A stretch of DNA of 64,000 nt from Rhyacichthys aspro (taxonomy: Eukaryota; Chordata; Actinopteri; Gobiiformes; Rhyacichthyidae). This document shows positions 24,401 through 37,556 of this stretch, piece by piece (positions within the stretch are counted from its first letter, which is position 1; every line of letters begins with the position of its first letter). Made by a program: the position numbers and the translations under genes. The notes beneath the pieces were generated by a model. The model saw nothing but the letters and a program-made list of their open reading frames with translations. It was not told the DNA's origin and did no database searches. The DNA lies in contig CM072162.1 of the NCBI GenBank assembly GCA_036850595.1, forward strand, positions 17,847,758 through 17,911,757, read 5' to 3'.

Positions 24401-27400
24401 AACCCCTACACACTGCACCTTTACAATCCCCAAGACTCATTGTGGTTTAGGTCAGATAGTAGAGTACGTTACAAGTCCGAATTTGGTTAAAGAAAGGACT
24501 TTTATTGACATTCTTTAGGTTGATAAAAGTTGTGTCTTTTCAGCACATACCGATCTCTGTGCTTTCTAATCAGAGAGAGAAGGAGGCAAAAGTGGTGCTG
24601 GTTTTCACGAGGATTCCTTTGCTGCAGCGAAGCGCTCGATTTATGTGTCTGATTAATTGCTTTTCATATAAATCATAGGTATGAGCCCAGGGCATCGCTC
24701 CTATCTGGAGCTGTGTGAGAAAACAAGACAGGAGCGGAGGATGGGCGCACAATGAAAGTGAATAACAAGGTGACAGTTATATGTCTGAAATGTGGAAAGT
24801 GTAATAATTTTATAATCCTGGCTTTGACAGCTGGCCCCTCGATTTGTAACTGAAAAAGTCTGTGTGGCCTCAGATGTGAGCAATGTGGTGTCACAGAGAT
24901 AATAGATTGAAGTGGATGGTATTTATCTGGATGACTGTGGAGATGTTTGTTTTTGACCCTCATTATTGAGATTGTGCCACTGTTTACACAGTTTAATCAA
25001 ACGAGATAATTCAATTTCCTCTGTGTCTTGTTAAAGTTTGCAGAGATGGTTGCACTGTATTCATTACACTAATGCATACTGGAACTGTGTGTTTATATAA
25101 GTGTATAATCTCAGATGGTTCTGGTCCAGTTTACTCTTAGAGCTTCTTCCATTTTGTGTGGCTATAATTTTTTTGTCGTGAGTTGTGGCCCAGGCCATAC
25201 ATGAATTGATTACAAGTGGCCCACATAAATGAGAGGTGTAAAGACTCAGTGCATCATCTTATTAAAAGACACAAGATGTGTTTGAACCTCAGTCTGGGCC
25301 ACCTGCCACTGTAGTATTTTAGTATTCATTCAGAAATTTAGAAAATATAACCAAGGGCTGAAAAATGTGTTTTAAAAGTCCCTCGTTATTATGATAGCTA
25401 ATTACATAAGACCTTTACAATCTCAAGCATGTGTTCACATAGAGAGCACAAAAAGTTTAATCCAAATTCTTGTGGGAATAAAGGAACTATGTTAATGGCG
25501 GGTGCAAGTTGAAGAATTAGAGATGACACTAACACATACAAAAAAAGCTAATTTTAATGCAAGACCTAAAAATGGTGTGTTTTCTAGTTTCTAACCTCTC
25601 CCTCTTTAACCCCATCGTCTAACTTCTCTCTGCACTGGGCCCCTCTGTCCTGGCACCAGACGGCTCCTATCACTTCCATCAGCTCTCCTCAGTCCTCTCT
25701 GACGTTAAACACCGTCCCGTTACTCATCTGCACCTCATTTTCTCCTCTCCCTCCCCGTCTCGCTGCTATCTCCGCTCTCATTTCTCACACCTCTGACGGC
25801 AGCCCGGTCTCTTTACCGAAGTTTGTACACGTTTTCTTCCTTTCTCTCTCATTCTTTCAGAGCGACTCTTTCAGGGCTGTCAGTCATCGACGCCACCTCC
25901 GTATCAGTCCGAGCAGGCGAGCGGTAAAAAGAGGAAGGGATGGTGACTGATCGGTTTGTCTGGGAGACTTTGAACAAGCAGAAAGTTAGAACAGAGGAAC
26001 ACAGTCAAGAAAGAGACAAGGACCAAACCAAGAAGCGCCTTCTCTGTTTGGAAAGTGTGCTCTCATCTGTCGAGGTTCCAGATGATTGAACACATACATT
26101 TAAACTTTCTTCTTGTGCCCAAACTCACGCTGACAAATGCTGTCTCTATAATCATCCAACAGCCTTTTACTACATTCATATTTCTGGAAAGGCTTTAGGG
26201 AATCTCTTTTTCTTTGAGAATCTTAAAGATAAAGAGGCAGTTATTAGGAGCAGGCTGATGCAAACTCATAAAACACAAAGCTGAAGATAAGCCAAAAAGG
26301 TTAAAGTGAATTACAGTGAATTCAAGCTGAAAAATAGTCTACAGAAGAGTCTGCAGCGGTGAGCTCCATTCTCACTTTCAGGACTAAAGAAGCTGATGAG
26401 TTGTATTTCTCTTTTTTCCTTCTCCGCTGACTTCTCCAAACCGCTAATAGCTACGTACCGTTATAATTTTCATACTTCTCTGTAGTGTTTTATTCTTTTC
26501 AGGGTGAGGATTGAGGAATTGTGCCATGAGCAGACACTGTATTTCTGCATACTGTATGTTTAAACTTTCACATTAGAAGTCTGGCTCTGTCATTGTGGAC
26601 ACGAGATGCAAAATTAGGAATCCACCGTAAAGACACAGAGGCTTAAAACACATAATTAGCATTTTGTTTTTCACTCTGGCTTCTCTAGTAACACGTTTCT
26701 CTTCGTTTCCCTTACATCAAGCATGACCAAGGTCTGGCCAAGGGCTCAGCAAATAGAAATGCCTGATGTAAATAGAATTTGTTTTTCATATTCAGGAGTT
26801 GACAGTGAAGGCTCTTAGGGATAGGGAGTTAATAGTTGGATCCATACGATAATAAGGTAAATCATATTCACACAAAATGCATATCACCTGCTTTTTCATT
26901 CATTTTATTAACTGCCATTGACTAACCTTGAGGTTTGTAGTATCAGAGGCTGGACGTATTAAATATATGTTATATGTTCTAAATTTTTTTTGTAACTCAT
27001 CGTCAAAACTCATTGACATTTCATTTATTTTGAGTAATTGACCTTTTTATTCATTAGTGAATCTAATCTAATTCATTAAATCTTTAGTGTTTGTTATAAC
27101 CTAAACAGCGAAAGCCACTTTATGTAAAGTGCCTTCAGTTTGTGTGTTATTTGAAATCCACTATATAAATGCAGCCATTTAGCATTTAAATCCATGAAGC
27201 ATGGGCCGATGATGCTGTAGTTGCTGTTATTGTCTCAATATGCATTATTTTCCTATTTATTCTCCTTTTATGTAAAGACAAATACACCTCAAATACAAAG
27301 AAAGAAAATTGTTTCTGAAATTGTCAGGAAACTACTGGTGTTTAGGCTTTTTACATCACACCTTCCTTTTTATCAGCTCTCCTTGTCCTTTCTTGAAAAA

Positions 27401-28537
27401 CACATTGACATCTTGTGTGTTTCCTCATCATTGGTGAATGTAGCTGCAGTGCCAGGAACCAGTAGCAGAAGTATGTGAGTCCTCTTTGTTTACACCTGAA
27501 CAGGTGTGTGTGTCCTGCTTATAAAGACCTGACCCGCCGCAGTGTTGAAGGAGTCTATAGAGGTGAGGCAGAGTGTGAGAGCGTCAAGACCCGTGTGCTG
27601 ACAGTCGGAGCAGGCTGTAGGTTGTCGGGACACGGAGAGCATCCCATCAATGCGTGTGTCCAGCTCCGGCGCAGATGCACTACATTCCTGCACCATCCAT
27701 CTGTTAGCAGCAGCACTTAAAGCATGTTACTATCCTCTGCTTCTCTGTGCATTTCCTTTTCCCCTCGTGCGACTTGTACAACAAATGTCTTGTCATGCAT
27801 GATGGAATTCCTATGATCCTAATTTTAGGGCTGAACAATAAAGAACGTCCTGCCTGTTTTGCATTTTAAAGCTTTAAAGAGTTCATTCAAAAGGCACACT
27901 ACATGTAAAAACTAGCTGCATATTTTCCATAAAGCTGCACTGACAGATGGACTGTGGTCTGAGGTACAACAACAGTATTTTCTGGAAGTTGAATTTGCTT
28001 TGTCTTGTACATTTTCTTGTCTTGCACCACCTTTTGACCCCAGTTTGTTTTTTAAATGAGCCTTTGTCCTGCAGTTTAATGTCACACATAATCTAAATAT
28101 TATTGTGTGTTGAAATGTTGCAGCAGGCCCACAACAGGCGTCGTTTTGTTTACAGAGCCACCCCGACAGTGTGTGTTTGTTTGGGGCTGCGTGATAAAGC
28201 ACAGGTCTCAGATAATGGATTTTTTTGCCTTTCTTTCCTATTCAAGCTGGCTTTTACTCATTTGGAGCTCAGCAGATGTTTTTGTTCAGCTTGGTTTATT
28301 CTCAATGTAAAATGTTGGGTCACAAAGACACATTACGATGTGCTGGAGTGTTTACATTTCCTGTTTGACTCAGCAGACATAAAGCACTCTTTGGCTCAAA
28401 CAATAAACTTAAACAGAGAAGAGGTCCTTACGCTGGTCACACACAGGTCACCTGAACAAATACAAATACAAACTATGTTGAATTTATTAGCGAACCCTTT
28501 TGCTCTAACCGTGTCTCTGATCCTCATCTTTCCACAG
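15480..28537 (+). other. ate1: ate1 intron, 13,058 nt
   Basis: This is the largest intron, with no recognisable exon. GC-richer blocks lie at 17,480-17,790, 20,130-20,480, 20,930-21,330 and 21,480-21,800. A pyrimidine-rich stretch runs through 25,590-25,860. A LINE-type tail lies near 27,117-27,178. The remainder is AT-rich without clear structure. Confidence 0.6.
27117..27178 (+). mobile_element. degraded LINE/L2-type 3' tail
   Basis: The stretch contains TGTAAAGTGCCTTCAG followed about 25 nt later by CCACTATATAAATGCA. This matches the common teleost retroposon tail of the form TTTGTAAAG(C/T)GCCTTGAG...GCGCTATATAAATAAA. Only the tail is recognisable; no reverse transcriptase is seen upstream. 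Confidence 0.5.
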
Positions 28538-28658
28538 GGGCAGTACCGGCCTTCAGACCTCCTGTGCCCAGAGACCTACGCCTGGGTCCCGATAGAGCGA
28601 TGTATACCAAAGCTGGAGAACACACACTATTCACGCTTCAATCAAGATCCTGATGCAG
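28538..28658 (+). CDS. ate1: ate1 exon, end of ATE core domain
   Basis: This 121-nt exon has 40 codons plus one base; acceptor TTTCCACAG, donor GTACAA, exit phase 1 (G|GA, Gly). It encodes GQYRPSDLLCPETYAWVPIE and then RCIPKLENTHYSRFNQDPDA. GQYRPSDLLCPETY-x-WVPI is a diagnostic arginyltransferase block, and RFNQDP is also conserved in vertebrate ATE1. A longer open frame spans 28103-28699 and includes this exon, but the parts outside the exon have no ATE1 similarity and are intron read-through. The following intron is 8,126 nt. Confidence 0.97.
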
Positions 28659-31340
28659 GTACAACTCCCAGCACTTTAGCAACAACTGTAAACTTTTAAA
28701 ATCACATTAGACTTTGATTAATTGGTAAAACACTTATGAACCTGGTACTAAGGTTGTCATATGTATTGCTTCAATAATGTAGGTGGATTAATAAAAATTT
28801 GTTAATTTCAGTAAATGATTCCCTATGAACTCAAGAGCAGTCAACTTCAACTAAGCTATTCTAAATCAAATTAAAATTATAGTGCAGGATTTTCATGAAA
28901 AAGTGAATTAATCCTCACACAATGACAAGTCTTTTATTTGCCCCTCAATTAGGAACAATGAGGAGGTAAAGAGGAGGTATTTCTTAGCCAACTGCACTCT
29001 TTTATGCCATTTTCTTCCCTGAGATAAACAAATGCAGCAAAGTGATAGACTACTCATCCATAGTTTGTTCAAAAGCTGCAATAAACCTTTTAAGCCACAA
29101 AAAGCACAAAATGGTGGATGGTGAATGGGCCGTGGTAAAGTAAAAAATTGAATCCTGCATATTAAACCATGACATTTTTTTAGTTTATTTCCATATAACC
29201 TAAATCATTTAACACTTTATTTAACACATTATTTTGTGGCTGTGGTATTATACAACACTTAATGTTTCCATTAAGTGAACTCACAGCCACTGAGCAGCCA
29301 CACTGCCATTACATTAATGGTGATAATCAGTGGTAGTAAACCACACACAGGAGGTAGACTGGCAGACGCCTTGGTCGGGCTGATTGGTCGACGTGACGCC
29401 TTGGACCGTGTATCGGGGCATATCAGTAAAGGTTTTGTTTGTGTGAATATTGGCACTAGTTGCAGATTGTTGTATATCAAGGGTTTGCATAAGAAAACAT
29501 ACTCCACTTAAATAGAAACATCAGCTTACCTTTAAACATCCACTTAATGTCTGTCAGTAAAAAGGTAATACATATAAGTAAACCCATTTTTAGATTAACT
29601 GCATAGTTTTCATGAACCTAAAGAAATGTTGATGCTGAATGTGCTTCTTACCTGAGTGGTTCAGTGTCTCCTGTTTGCTCCATTAATCTGCATCAGTGAG
29701 CAGCAAAAGGCCACTGATAGACACTAATAGGAGATGTGCACAGACAGGATTAGATTGTCAAGTGCATGGTGCATGATCTATGGCCTCTTTCAGAGAGATT
29801 AATAAATGAATATATGGGATAGCGAGAGGGCAACTTTTATGAAGATGATTTTAAAGGTATGAGGAGAGGGGGAGGTGGGCTGGTGGAGGAGAAAGAAGTA
29901 TGAGTAAAGATGGAGTGACAGAAAGAGGAGATGCATGAATATGGAGAGATAGCTTTGTTGGAGTGAGGTCATTCTTGGACTTTGTGCCGGGCAGCAGACG
30001 AGAGCCAAAAAAACTGTAGTTGTACTTCTGTACCAGCAACTTCTCCAGGGACGTTCTTAATCTGTAGAATGTCCTTATTGACCCAGGAAAGAGATTGGGG
30101 GAACTTAAGGCACATAGTTGTGGGGTTAATAATGCATATTTTTTATTATTGTACATATTTAATTATTTCATATCTTAAGATCTCATCCTACATATTTGTT
30201 ATAACATATTAATAACTATCCTGGCTGATTGTATAAAAAAACAAAGTAAAAAACTGCCTAAGTGTCAGATTTAGCTCTTAGGCCTTTCATTTAACATAGT
30301 GTGTTAATGTGATAATGGTAGCAATAACAACAGTATTTGGCGTTAACCTGTTCTATAGCATTTTAGCAAAGCATTTTGTAGCATCTAGCAGATAAATACT
30401 CACCTTTGACAATGGGAATTTAAACAGTACAGTCCGATATGAATGGTCACTTTTGGTATCTATTATTTTTTATAAACCTTTCCTGGTGTCAGTTTGTGTA
30501 ACACTGCTATTGATTTAAATGAAACCCAAGCTAAAATCCACATACATTCTGCCCATTTTTCAGTCAAGATTCAGTTACTGGCTCATTTTGCAGTGAAATC
30601 CCCATAAAAATAAAGGCATCTGAAAAGTGGTCATTTACAACATCATGATTAACAGCTTAGCCGATGATAGTCCTGACCTTTCCTTGTCAATCACAGCTCT
30701 AACGCCTGAGTGGGCACTAATTACAGTGGACCATGTTGTGGCTTTAGTGTTGGCATCTTTCACCGTGACCATGGTGTGTTATTGTGGCTCTTGTGGTACC
30801 TCCATTCCTGCACGGACTGTTGGTTTTGGACGGGGCGCGGTATTCTTTGAGGCCCAAAGTGCATTACGAGCTGTCTTCATGACTAGCCCTCAAAAATGTA
30901 GCCAAGCTCTGGGGTTGCAGCGCAGTTGAAGATGGCGTCCGCGTCCAAACCAACTGGTCAGTCGGGTCAGGCTGGCCGTGAGTTCAGCAGAGAGGAGAGC
31001 TCTGAGGTTTCTGATCCAGACCTAATTGGCAGTTTTTAAAAAAATGTGGCTGGTCCCGGGGAAGCCCTGAGTGGATGTAAAGATGTCGTAATGTCCCTAT
31101 TTTAATATACTGAATATACTTTAAGATGCTGAATTGTACTAGAGTTCCCACATGTTTTGGAAAACCTGGAAATTTAGAGATTAGTTTTACAGTCAAGCCC
31201 AAAAACTCAAATCAAAACTCAAAAAATGTAATTGTCCAAATGTTTTAGCCCATCATGTTGTTCAAAAGTTTTAAGGGTTTGCAAACTTTAGTTGTAAACA
31301 AAGCAATATTACATATAGACCTTTAAGCCATTTTAGTTTC

Positions 31341-31410
31341 GGTTTGACCCTCTGAGGCTGCTGTAGTTTGTGGATTGGAGTTTAAACTAAAGCAGAAAAA
31401 CTGAATAATA
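31341..31410. repeat. dispersed repeat, copy 2 of 2 in the window
   Basis: It carries the core GACCCTCTGAGGCTGCTGTA and is about 84% identical to 13,021-13,070 over 50 bases, in the same orientation. It lies about 70 bp before the damaged homopolymer patch. The family is not recognised. Confidence 0.6.
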
Positions 31411-31481
31411 ACACATTAATAAAGCTCTGTCTGCTGTAAATGATATGAACCTTCAGCCTGCTCTCTGTGGAAACTGACCCA

Positions 31482-31646
31482 GAAAAAAAAAAAACCAAAA
31501 AAAAAAAAAAAACACCCCCCACAATAAAAAACTGTCTTTTTTTTTTATTATTTTTTTTTTGTGAGGGGGATAAACCCCCCCATTTTTTGGGGAAATATTT
31601 TTTATTGGTTGGTTTCCCCCCCCCCCCCCACCCCCCCCCCCCCCCC
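31482..31646. other. probable assembly or sequencing artefact: homopolymer-dominated patch
   Basis: About 165 bases consist mainly of long runs of A, then C, T, G and C, for example A-runs of about 16, T-runs of about 10 and C-runs interrupted by single bases. The flanks are normal complexity. This pattern is more like low-quality consensus or gap-filled sequence than a biological repeat, so open frames here (both strands) should be ignored. Confidence 0.7.
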
Positions 31647-34019
31647 TAAAAAGTAATGGAAATGTCCTGGAAAATTCCTTGAAAAGAGTGATGGCCATGT
31701 TACTAGTTCAATATTTAATTCTCTGGCCACTATGTCCACAAACGGATCATAAGCCATAACATTATACTGTCAGGTAACTTGATTAACATTGGACATAGCA
31801 TCTATAAAAGGGTGGGATCTATTTAGCAGCAGCATTTTTTCCTTTTGAATTGTTGTAAATTGTAAAAATGGCAGTCTTGCATTGTGGGACGTGCTGCACA
31901 AGTCTGGTCCACGTTAAAACACTGATTAAATCTGCCACTTTCTGCCCACAGACACATCCTCAGAATTGCAGTTTATTGCTTTGAACGGTTTGGGGCTTGA
32001 GATGAACCAAGACAATTATAACATTGTTGAGAATATTATAGACTTTAACTGTAAAATATTTTGAGTCATTTTTTAGTTTCTCCTCAGGTATTTGAATAGA
32101 CATGCGCTGGGCTCCTCTGGGTTTTCCCTTTTTATTATTTTGAAACCCAATATACTGAAATGAATTATTCATAGTGAGACATGAGTGTATATAACGCTTT
32201 GTATAAGTTCGGGCCAGTTTCAGGTTTGCCCCAAACTCAGCTCAAACCTTAGTTGAACCATATTTCTGTTTCAAGGGACATTTTTTATTGTTGTTAGTGG
32301 ATTATATATTGTGAATTTTAAAATAAAGTACGTCAAATATAACCATTACTGAAACCTAAATGATTTACATCAACATTTTAACACTATATTAAACTATATA
32401 CATTCAGTCATGGCTAAACTCAACATCTCTAAAGCACATGCGACTGTCTGTTTAGCTTCTGGGATGAATGAGACTTGGCCTGTGCCTTTTCATTCATACT
32501 CTTGTGTTGACTGTGCTGCGGACTCGTCCTAATGAGGTGCGTAAAGACGTCCAATCTAAAGTTTACACTGGCCCTGACTCACGTTGATTACGTGAATGCC
32601 GCTGACACATTGAAGGCTTCGAGGGCCCCTCACCAACGCCACACGTATGAAGCGTCTCTCACATGTTAATAATCACTGTTTGTCTTACACTGGAGGAAGT
32701 AGGAGCAATGCTCGCTCAGTAAGCTAAACACTGGAACAATGAGTGACGCTTGTGGTCACCCGCTGAACTTAAGTGTCGAGCAGGCGCCAGACCGGGCTCG
32801 CGAAATTACACCCTATTTAACAAATCAGTCTACGATACGTTCAAATGTATAGTTTAAAGAAAGGCACGCGTTTACTCAACAAAATGAGGCCTGAAGCTCG
32901 AGGCAGACTACAGTAATAACCCCTGATTACTCCCATCAACGACATATTTACTCTTTTCTACGTCATGCTTGAAAATGAGTTTACCATTTATCTGTAGCTT
33001 GATTGAATTCCCAGCCAAAACTACGTCTCTAGGTCGCCTACGTTCTTAAGACAAGAGTTAAATAAGTTATAAAGTGAATTTGAAGTAACATTTTGAAATG
33101 GTGCAAAAAGTGTATGTTAAAACGGTGCTTTTTCTTGAACTGTGAAGTAAAATAAAATGACCGTTTTAGTTGGATTTGACTGAAGCCTGTGGATATGATA
33201 TAAAGCTTTTCAGGAGTTTTGTGTGAAAGCTAGAAGAATAAGTGCTTTTTTATGGCCCTGATCTTTTAACAGAAGATGATATGTACTTGTTTTAAATCAG
33301 CAAGGGTCATACCACAGCAACAATAACCTTACATCTCTGTTTGAAATAACGGTGCATTTACTTGCTGTTTTCCATCAAATTCACTATTATCGTTATGTCC
33401 CATATTTTTCAGAGAATTAATTTAGTCTTCTTGTGGTTTTATAAAATATATGTGTTAACAGATATTAGTCTCTGAAACTGTAAATAGCTGATGGTACGAC
33501 TTCGACATAGGCTACATCAATCTTTTCCATGCTATTTCCGTTTCATATTATCAGCATTAACTCTTTTCCAAAAAAGACACCGCAACCAACTGGGGTTTTT
33601 CACTTTTTAATGTTTCCATACATTTATTTTAATGTGATAATTCTAAATGTGAATAAAACCATTTTATGGGAACACAACTTACGTCCACTCACTCCTATTT
33701 CAGCTTCTGTCTTGCAAAGGAAGTAGCTTTTGAATCTATTGCATTAAAAAGTATTTCCCTCATTTTAACAATAATAGATAATATATACTGCATAATCCTT
33801 CCACAGAGATTTTGTTCTCAGTTCCTCGTCTCTTGAGCGAGGTCAGAATTCATCACCAAAGGTCTAACACGGCTTTAACACTTTCGGCGGATGCACATGA
33901 CACCAAGGTCTTCTCGTCCAAAAGCGTTCTCTATACATACACTGCCATTTTGGCCTGGTTTTTCACACTTAAGCCCTATATGAGTTTTGCAACATCGGGT
34001 CAGAGGAAGCCAACATTCA

Positions 34020-34380
34020 GAGAATAACCCGATGGCTCGCCTTTGACCAGTATCCGGTGTTTAGCAAGTGTTGTGAAACCGTAAGATGGATGGACCGAGG
34101 AGAGGAGCGTGGCGAAATGTCAAGGCCCCGAGACCCGGCCCTGACCCTCTCAGTCCCCGACCGACCCTCAACACTCCTCCTCGCCCCGACCCTTGAACCC
34201 CGACCCTGGGTGTCACTGCACGTCCGGTCGTCCTGACAAGAGCCAAATCTGGATCTGCTCAACGTTAGGAGAAAGGACCGGGAAGAAAAGGAAAGTTGTT
34301 TATGTGACGGGCGGATGTTTGGATTGCCTGACTCGAGCCGAAAGACAGGCCTCGTGGCTCCTCTCTGGGCTCTGCTGAGG
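34020..34380. promoter_or_regulatory. CpG-rich block within the last ate1 intron
   Basis: In a window where CpG is otherwise sparse, this stretch holds more than 20 CpG dinucleotides and repeated CCCGACC-like units. It could be an intragenic CpG island, an alternative promoter or an enhancer. Open frames on both strands here reflect the low stop frequency of GC-rich DNA. No TATA box or recognisable exon was identified. Confidence 0.35.
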
Positions 34381-36784
34381 TTCATAAACTGTCCTGGAGC
34401 TGGTATCCGGGGTTATCTCTCAAACTCTCACTACTTAATAACTTCAGAAGAGGACAGTGCTGCTTTACACGCTGCAGTAATCGTGCTTGTGTAACCGGAC
34501 TCTAAGTGGGCTGTCAAAATGATAAAGAACATGAGGGGGACCCATTGTTCTTCGACAGAAAATACTGACAGCGGCTAATATTATTCGAGAATTAAACACG
34601 TTTTCCCGAGGCATATTAATTCTTCATAGTCCTGAAATTACATTAATTAAAATTACATAACTTGTTTATGTATAAAACCTCCACTTTTATTCGTGCTGTG
34701 ATTTCACATACTGCTCATTTTCTTCATTTAAAAACTTTGTATGAAGCTTTCCACAACTGTGTGACTCAGCATTTTTGAAGATGCAGGAAAAAACATAGTG
34801 GTTAGGGCAAAGCTGCGCCGAGGAAGTGGAGCTAATGAATAAAACATGAATCCACAGTGTGGTTTAAAATCTTATTTGAAATATGAAAATATCTTTATAG
34901 AAGAGGCAAGGAGGGCCTCAGGGTTTTGTGGTTGCACCTCTTCTTCTCTCTTCACACTTCTCAGCTTCTCAGCTTTTTGGGAAATGAGCTGGTAAAGAAA
35001 GATGGATGTATTTGGTGTCGCAATCTTTTTCTCTTAATTATTTAGCCATGTTTCCACTAAGCTGTACCTGTTGGACTGGTACATCACAGTTTGGTACCGG
35101 TAAGTCCCAAGAGGTGTGATGTGAACAGGGTCTTAGTGTGATTTAAAATGTGATGACTTGGCATTAACAAGAGTAAAAAATCGATAAATTCCTTGTCTAT
35201 ACAAGGTCAATACTCCTGCAATAAACAGTAGAAATAGAATATTGTTTCCGGTTTAAGAAAACAATGCTTTTACCTCTTTCGATTCTCATTTTTGATCAAC
35301 TAAAAATTCTCTATTGTCCAAACAACAGATGGTGGAACCAAAGCTGAGGGGTTACTAAAGTGGAACAGTACTTTTATGTGGGCTTTGTTCCCCTTTTCAC
35401 AATGAAACACCTCCAAAAGCCATACAGACCTGACAGATCATATTGCTTTTTTAGAATAGTCTGCAAAGAGAAGTTTTGATGATTTAGAATATATTTTTTG
35501 GACTAATTTGTTCTTCCTTGGACAGAAACTGGCTGGGTACCTCTCACAAGATCAGTTTAGCAGATCAGAGCAAAGGTGTTTACATTAGTAATGGTTGCTC
35601 AAACCATGTGGAACCATGAGAGCCACTGATGTGACCTGTTTGAGTATTTTAATTCCTTTGACATAATACTGTATATGCTCATATTACTGGGCATCATCCA
35701 GAGACCAGTCCTATTAATACCAAATGTAACCTGCTTCTGTTTGAGTGATGTGTCTCCATTCGCCGGGTTCACTACTGCAGCCTTAAATAGATTTTCATCT
35801 GCTTCCTCTCAGAGCGGCCAGACGAGTGCTGCTCCAGAGCAGACAGACTAATTGAATGAGATATTAAGTGAAGGATGCTTAAGGGATGACTAGTCAGGGT
35901 GACACAGTATAAATCAGATGTTTAAGGCTTTGTACAGTGGAGTAATGAAGAGAAAAGGCTTGTGCTGCTTCATTGGAAGTCTTATTAGAAGAGTTGTGTG
36001 TTTGTCCGTGAGTTTTTGTCACTCCCTTTTCTCAATATAGCATCGTTCTGACATATTTTACTGTAAATGAATTTGATAAAAGTAAAAGTAACTGATATGA
36101 CAACTGAAAATCAACATGGCTTTGAAATATGACATATGTATAAGCAGTTTTAACTTTTTATTACTGTTAAAGTATAATGACATCCCTACAGATTATATTT
36201 ATACACTGTGCTCCTCTAATGGCCTCACAGTCACGCTTCTGTACATTGTAACCTGCATCTTTGCGTTTGGCTCGACACAGCAGCCCATTGCGTGTCGTGT
36301 CGGTGCCGGCGTTGGGCAGCTTGGCTCAGCCGCTGGCTCCTGGAGGCTCCTGTGGTTTTAATGTGTAAGTGTAGGTCATCATTTTTCACCCTTTTTTCCA
36401 TTCGACTCTCCAGAGGAACATTTCAGCCGCACCACACTCGTGATATTAGCTGTGTTTTCACTGGGCTGATGGGAGCTGGCAGTGTATGACAACAGACCTA
36501 ATGAGATGCTGAAGTTGGCAGGCCAGCAGGGAGCAGGACCCCGTAAACAAGCCCAGATAACTGGCCCGCTCACGCACCACTGTGGCTCCAGGTTTAGTGC
36601 CTAGATGAATTGTTTCTGTGAGGAAAAATGATTCCTGCTCCTCCAGCGGCTTCTCGGAATAATGGTCTTTTGCTGCCAAGCCATTCGGAGGTTAAGCTAA
36701 ATGAGTGAGGGAAAATCAGTTCAGTCTTGACTCTTCAGAAGTGTCTACGCTGGTCATTATGCTCTGGTTTTTGTCTGTGTGTAG

Positions 36785-36963
36785 GAGACGCTCGGATGCT
36801 GAAGGATGTGGGCAGAGCTCTGGTGCTACACAGACGGACCGTCATGCCGTACGCCGTCTACAGCCGCAAACGCAAGGGCTCCAGCGACGAGGCGGAGGTG
36901 AAGCAGTACGCCGGCCTGGTGGGACAGGCCTGTGCCGAACGCATCCTCCTGTATCGATCCTAA
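36785..36963 (+). CDS. ate1: ate1 terminal coding exon with stop codon
   Basis: This is 179 nt of coding sequence ending in TAA at 36961-36963, after acceptor TGTGTGTAG. It completes the Gly codon split by the previous exon, then reads DARMLKDVGRALVLHRRTVM, PYAVYSRKRKGSSDEAEVKQ and YAGLVGQACAERILLYRS. It matches the vertebrate ATE1 C-terminus, where a variable basic/acidic stretch is followed by the conserved -QYA-x-LVGQ-x-C-x-ER-x-LL-x-R-x end. The stretch before HRR is short and divergent, as expected for the variable linker. The five exons total 615 nt, i.e. 204 residues plus stop, about 40% of a usual ATE1 of roughly 500-520 residues. The 5' part lies upstream of the window. Confidence 0.96.
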
Positions 36964-37525
36964 AACAACCACTGCACCTTTGTCTGTCTTTGCTTTTATG
37001 TGTGTCTCTTCACTCTTTGTAAAAGTGCTTTCTGCTGCTCCTTCCTTTAGTCTCACTGCTCACCGTCTACACAAACTGAACAATGCAGTAACCATTCACA
37101 GAGTCACCTCCACACTGACCTCAGGCCTGTCTCAGACACTATATGATGCTCTTTTCCCAATTAGTTTTTAACACCCGATTGGGACCAGTCCATCGAATGT
37201 TACCTCCTCATTAATTAATCATTTCTTTACTTAATGATGTTGAAGAGCTTATTGCTACACAATGATTGAAATGGCCTGAAATGAATTGGACACAGCCTTT
37301 TTCTTCTTTAAGAGTTTTGAATGTATTTAGAGTTAGATGGATTTCTGCAGTGGTCAAACCCCCCGAAAACTTAACTGCAAGATAATAAAAAGTTAACGAC
37401 TGGGCTCCAGTGAAGGAAAAACATCACATTTTTGTTTGATATATTTATAGCATTATTTGCTTTTCTTTTAATATTGACACTGTTATTTTGGTTAAGACCA
37501 AATAAATGGTTGTATATTCCCTGCA
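36964..37525 (+). other. ate1: ate1 3' untranslated region
   Basis: Non-coding sequence follows the ate1 stop. It is AT-rich after about 37,150. The end is placed shortly after the AATAAA at 37501-37506, which is followed by a short TGGTTGT-type element. A later signal at 37551 could extend the transcript by about 50 nt. I see no other gene here. Confidence 0.7.
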
Positions 37526-37556
37526 TGGACTCAGTGTAGTTCTTTTCTCAAATAAA
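37384..37556 (+). terminator. ate1: cluster of three poly(A) signals for ate1
   Basis: Canonical AATAAA hexamers occur at 37384-37389, 37501-37506 and 37551-37556 on the coding strand, 420-590 nt after the stop codon. The middle one has the best downstream GT-rich sequence, so it is the preferred call. The sequence alone does not show which are used. Confidence 0.6.

Larger units (their letters stand above)
28659..36784 (+). other. ate1: ate1 intron, 8,126 nt
   Basis: No exon is visible. It holds the second copy of the dispersed repeat (31,341-31,410), a damaged homopolymer patch (31,482-31,646), a non-repetitive stretch at 32,430-33,060, a CpG-rich block (34,020-34,380) and a stretch at 35,045-35,110 resembling teleost repeats with GGTACCGGTA-type cores. 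Confidence 0.6.

Noticed and set aside
28103..28699. 198-codon open frame, the longest in the window
   Set aside because: Only 28538-28658 matches ATE1. The flanks are intron sequence that happens to be open, and AG/GT splice sites bound the true exon.
31453..31698. Open frames with poly-Gly, poly-Pro and poly-Lys on both strands
   Set aside because: They are translations of the homopolymer patch at 31,482-31,646, which is probably an assembly artefact.
34017..34385. 122-codon minus-strand frame in the CpG-rich block
   Set aside because: Arg/Gly/Ser-rich translation is what CpG-rich DNA gives in any frame, and open frames occur on both strands.
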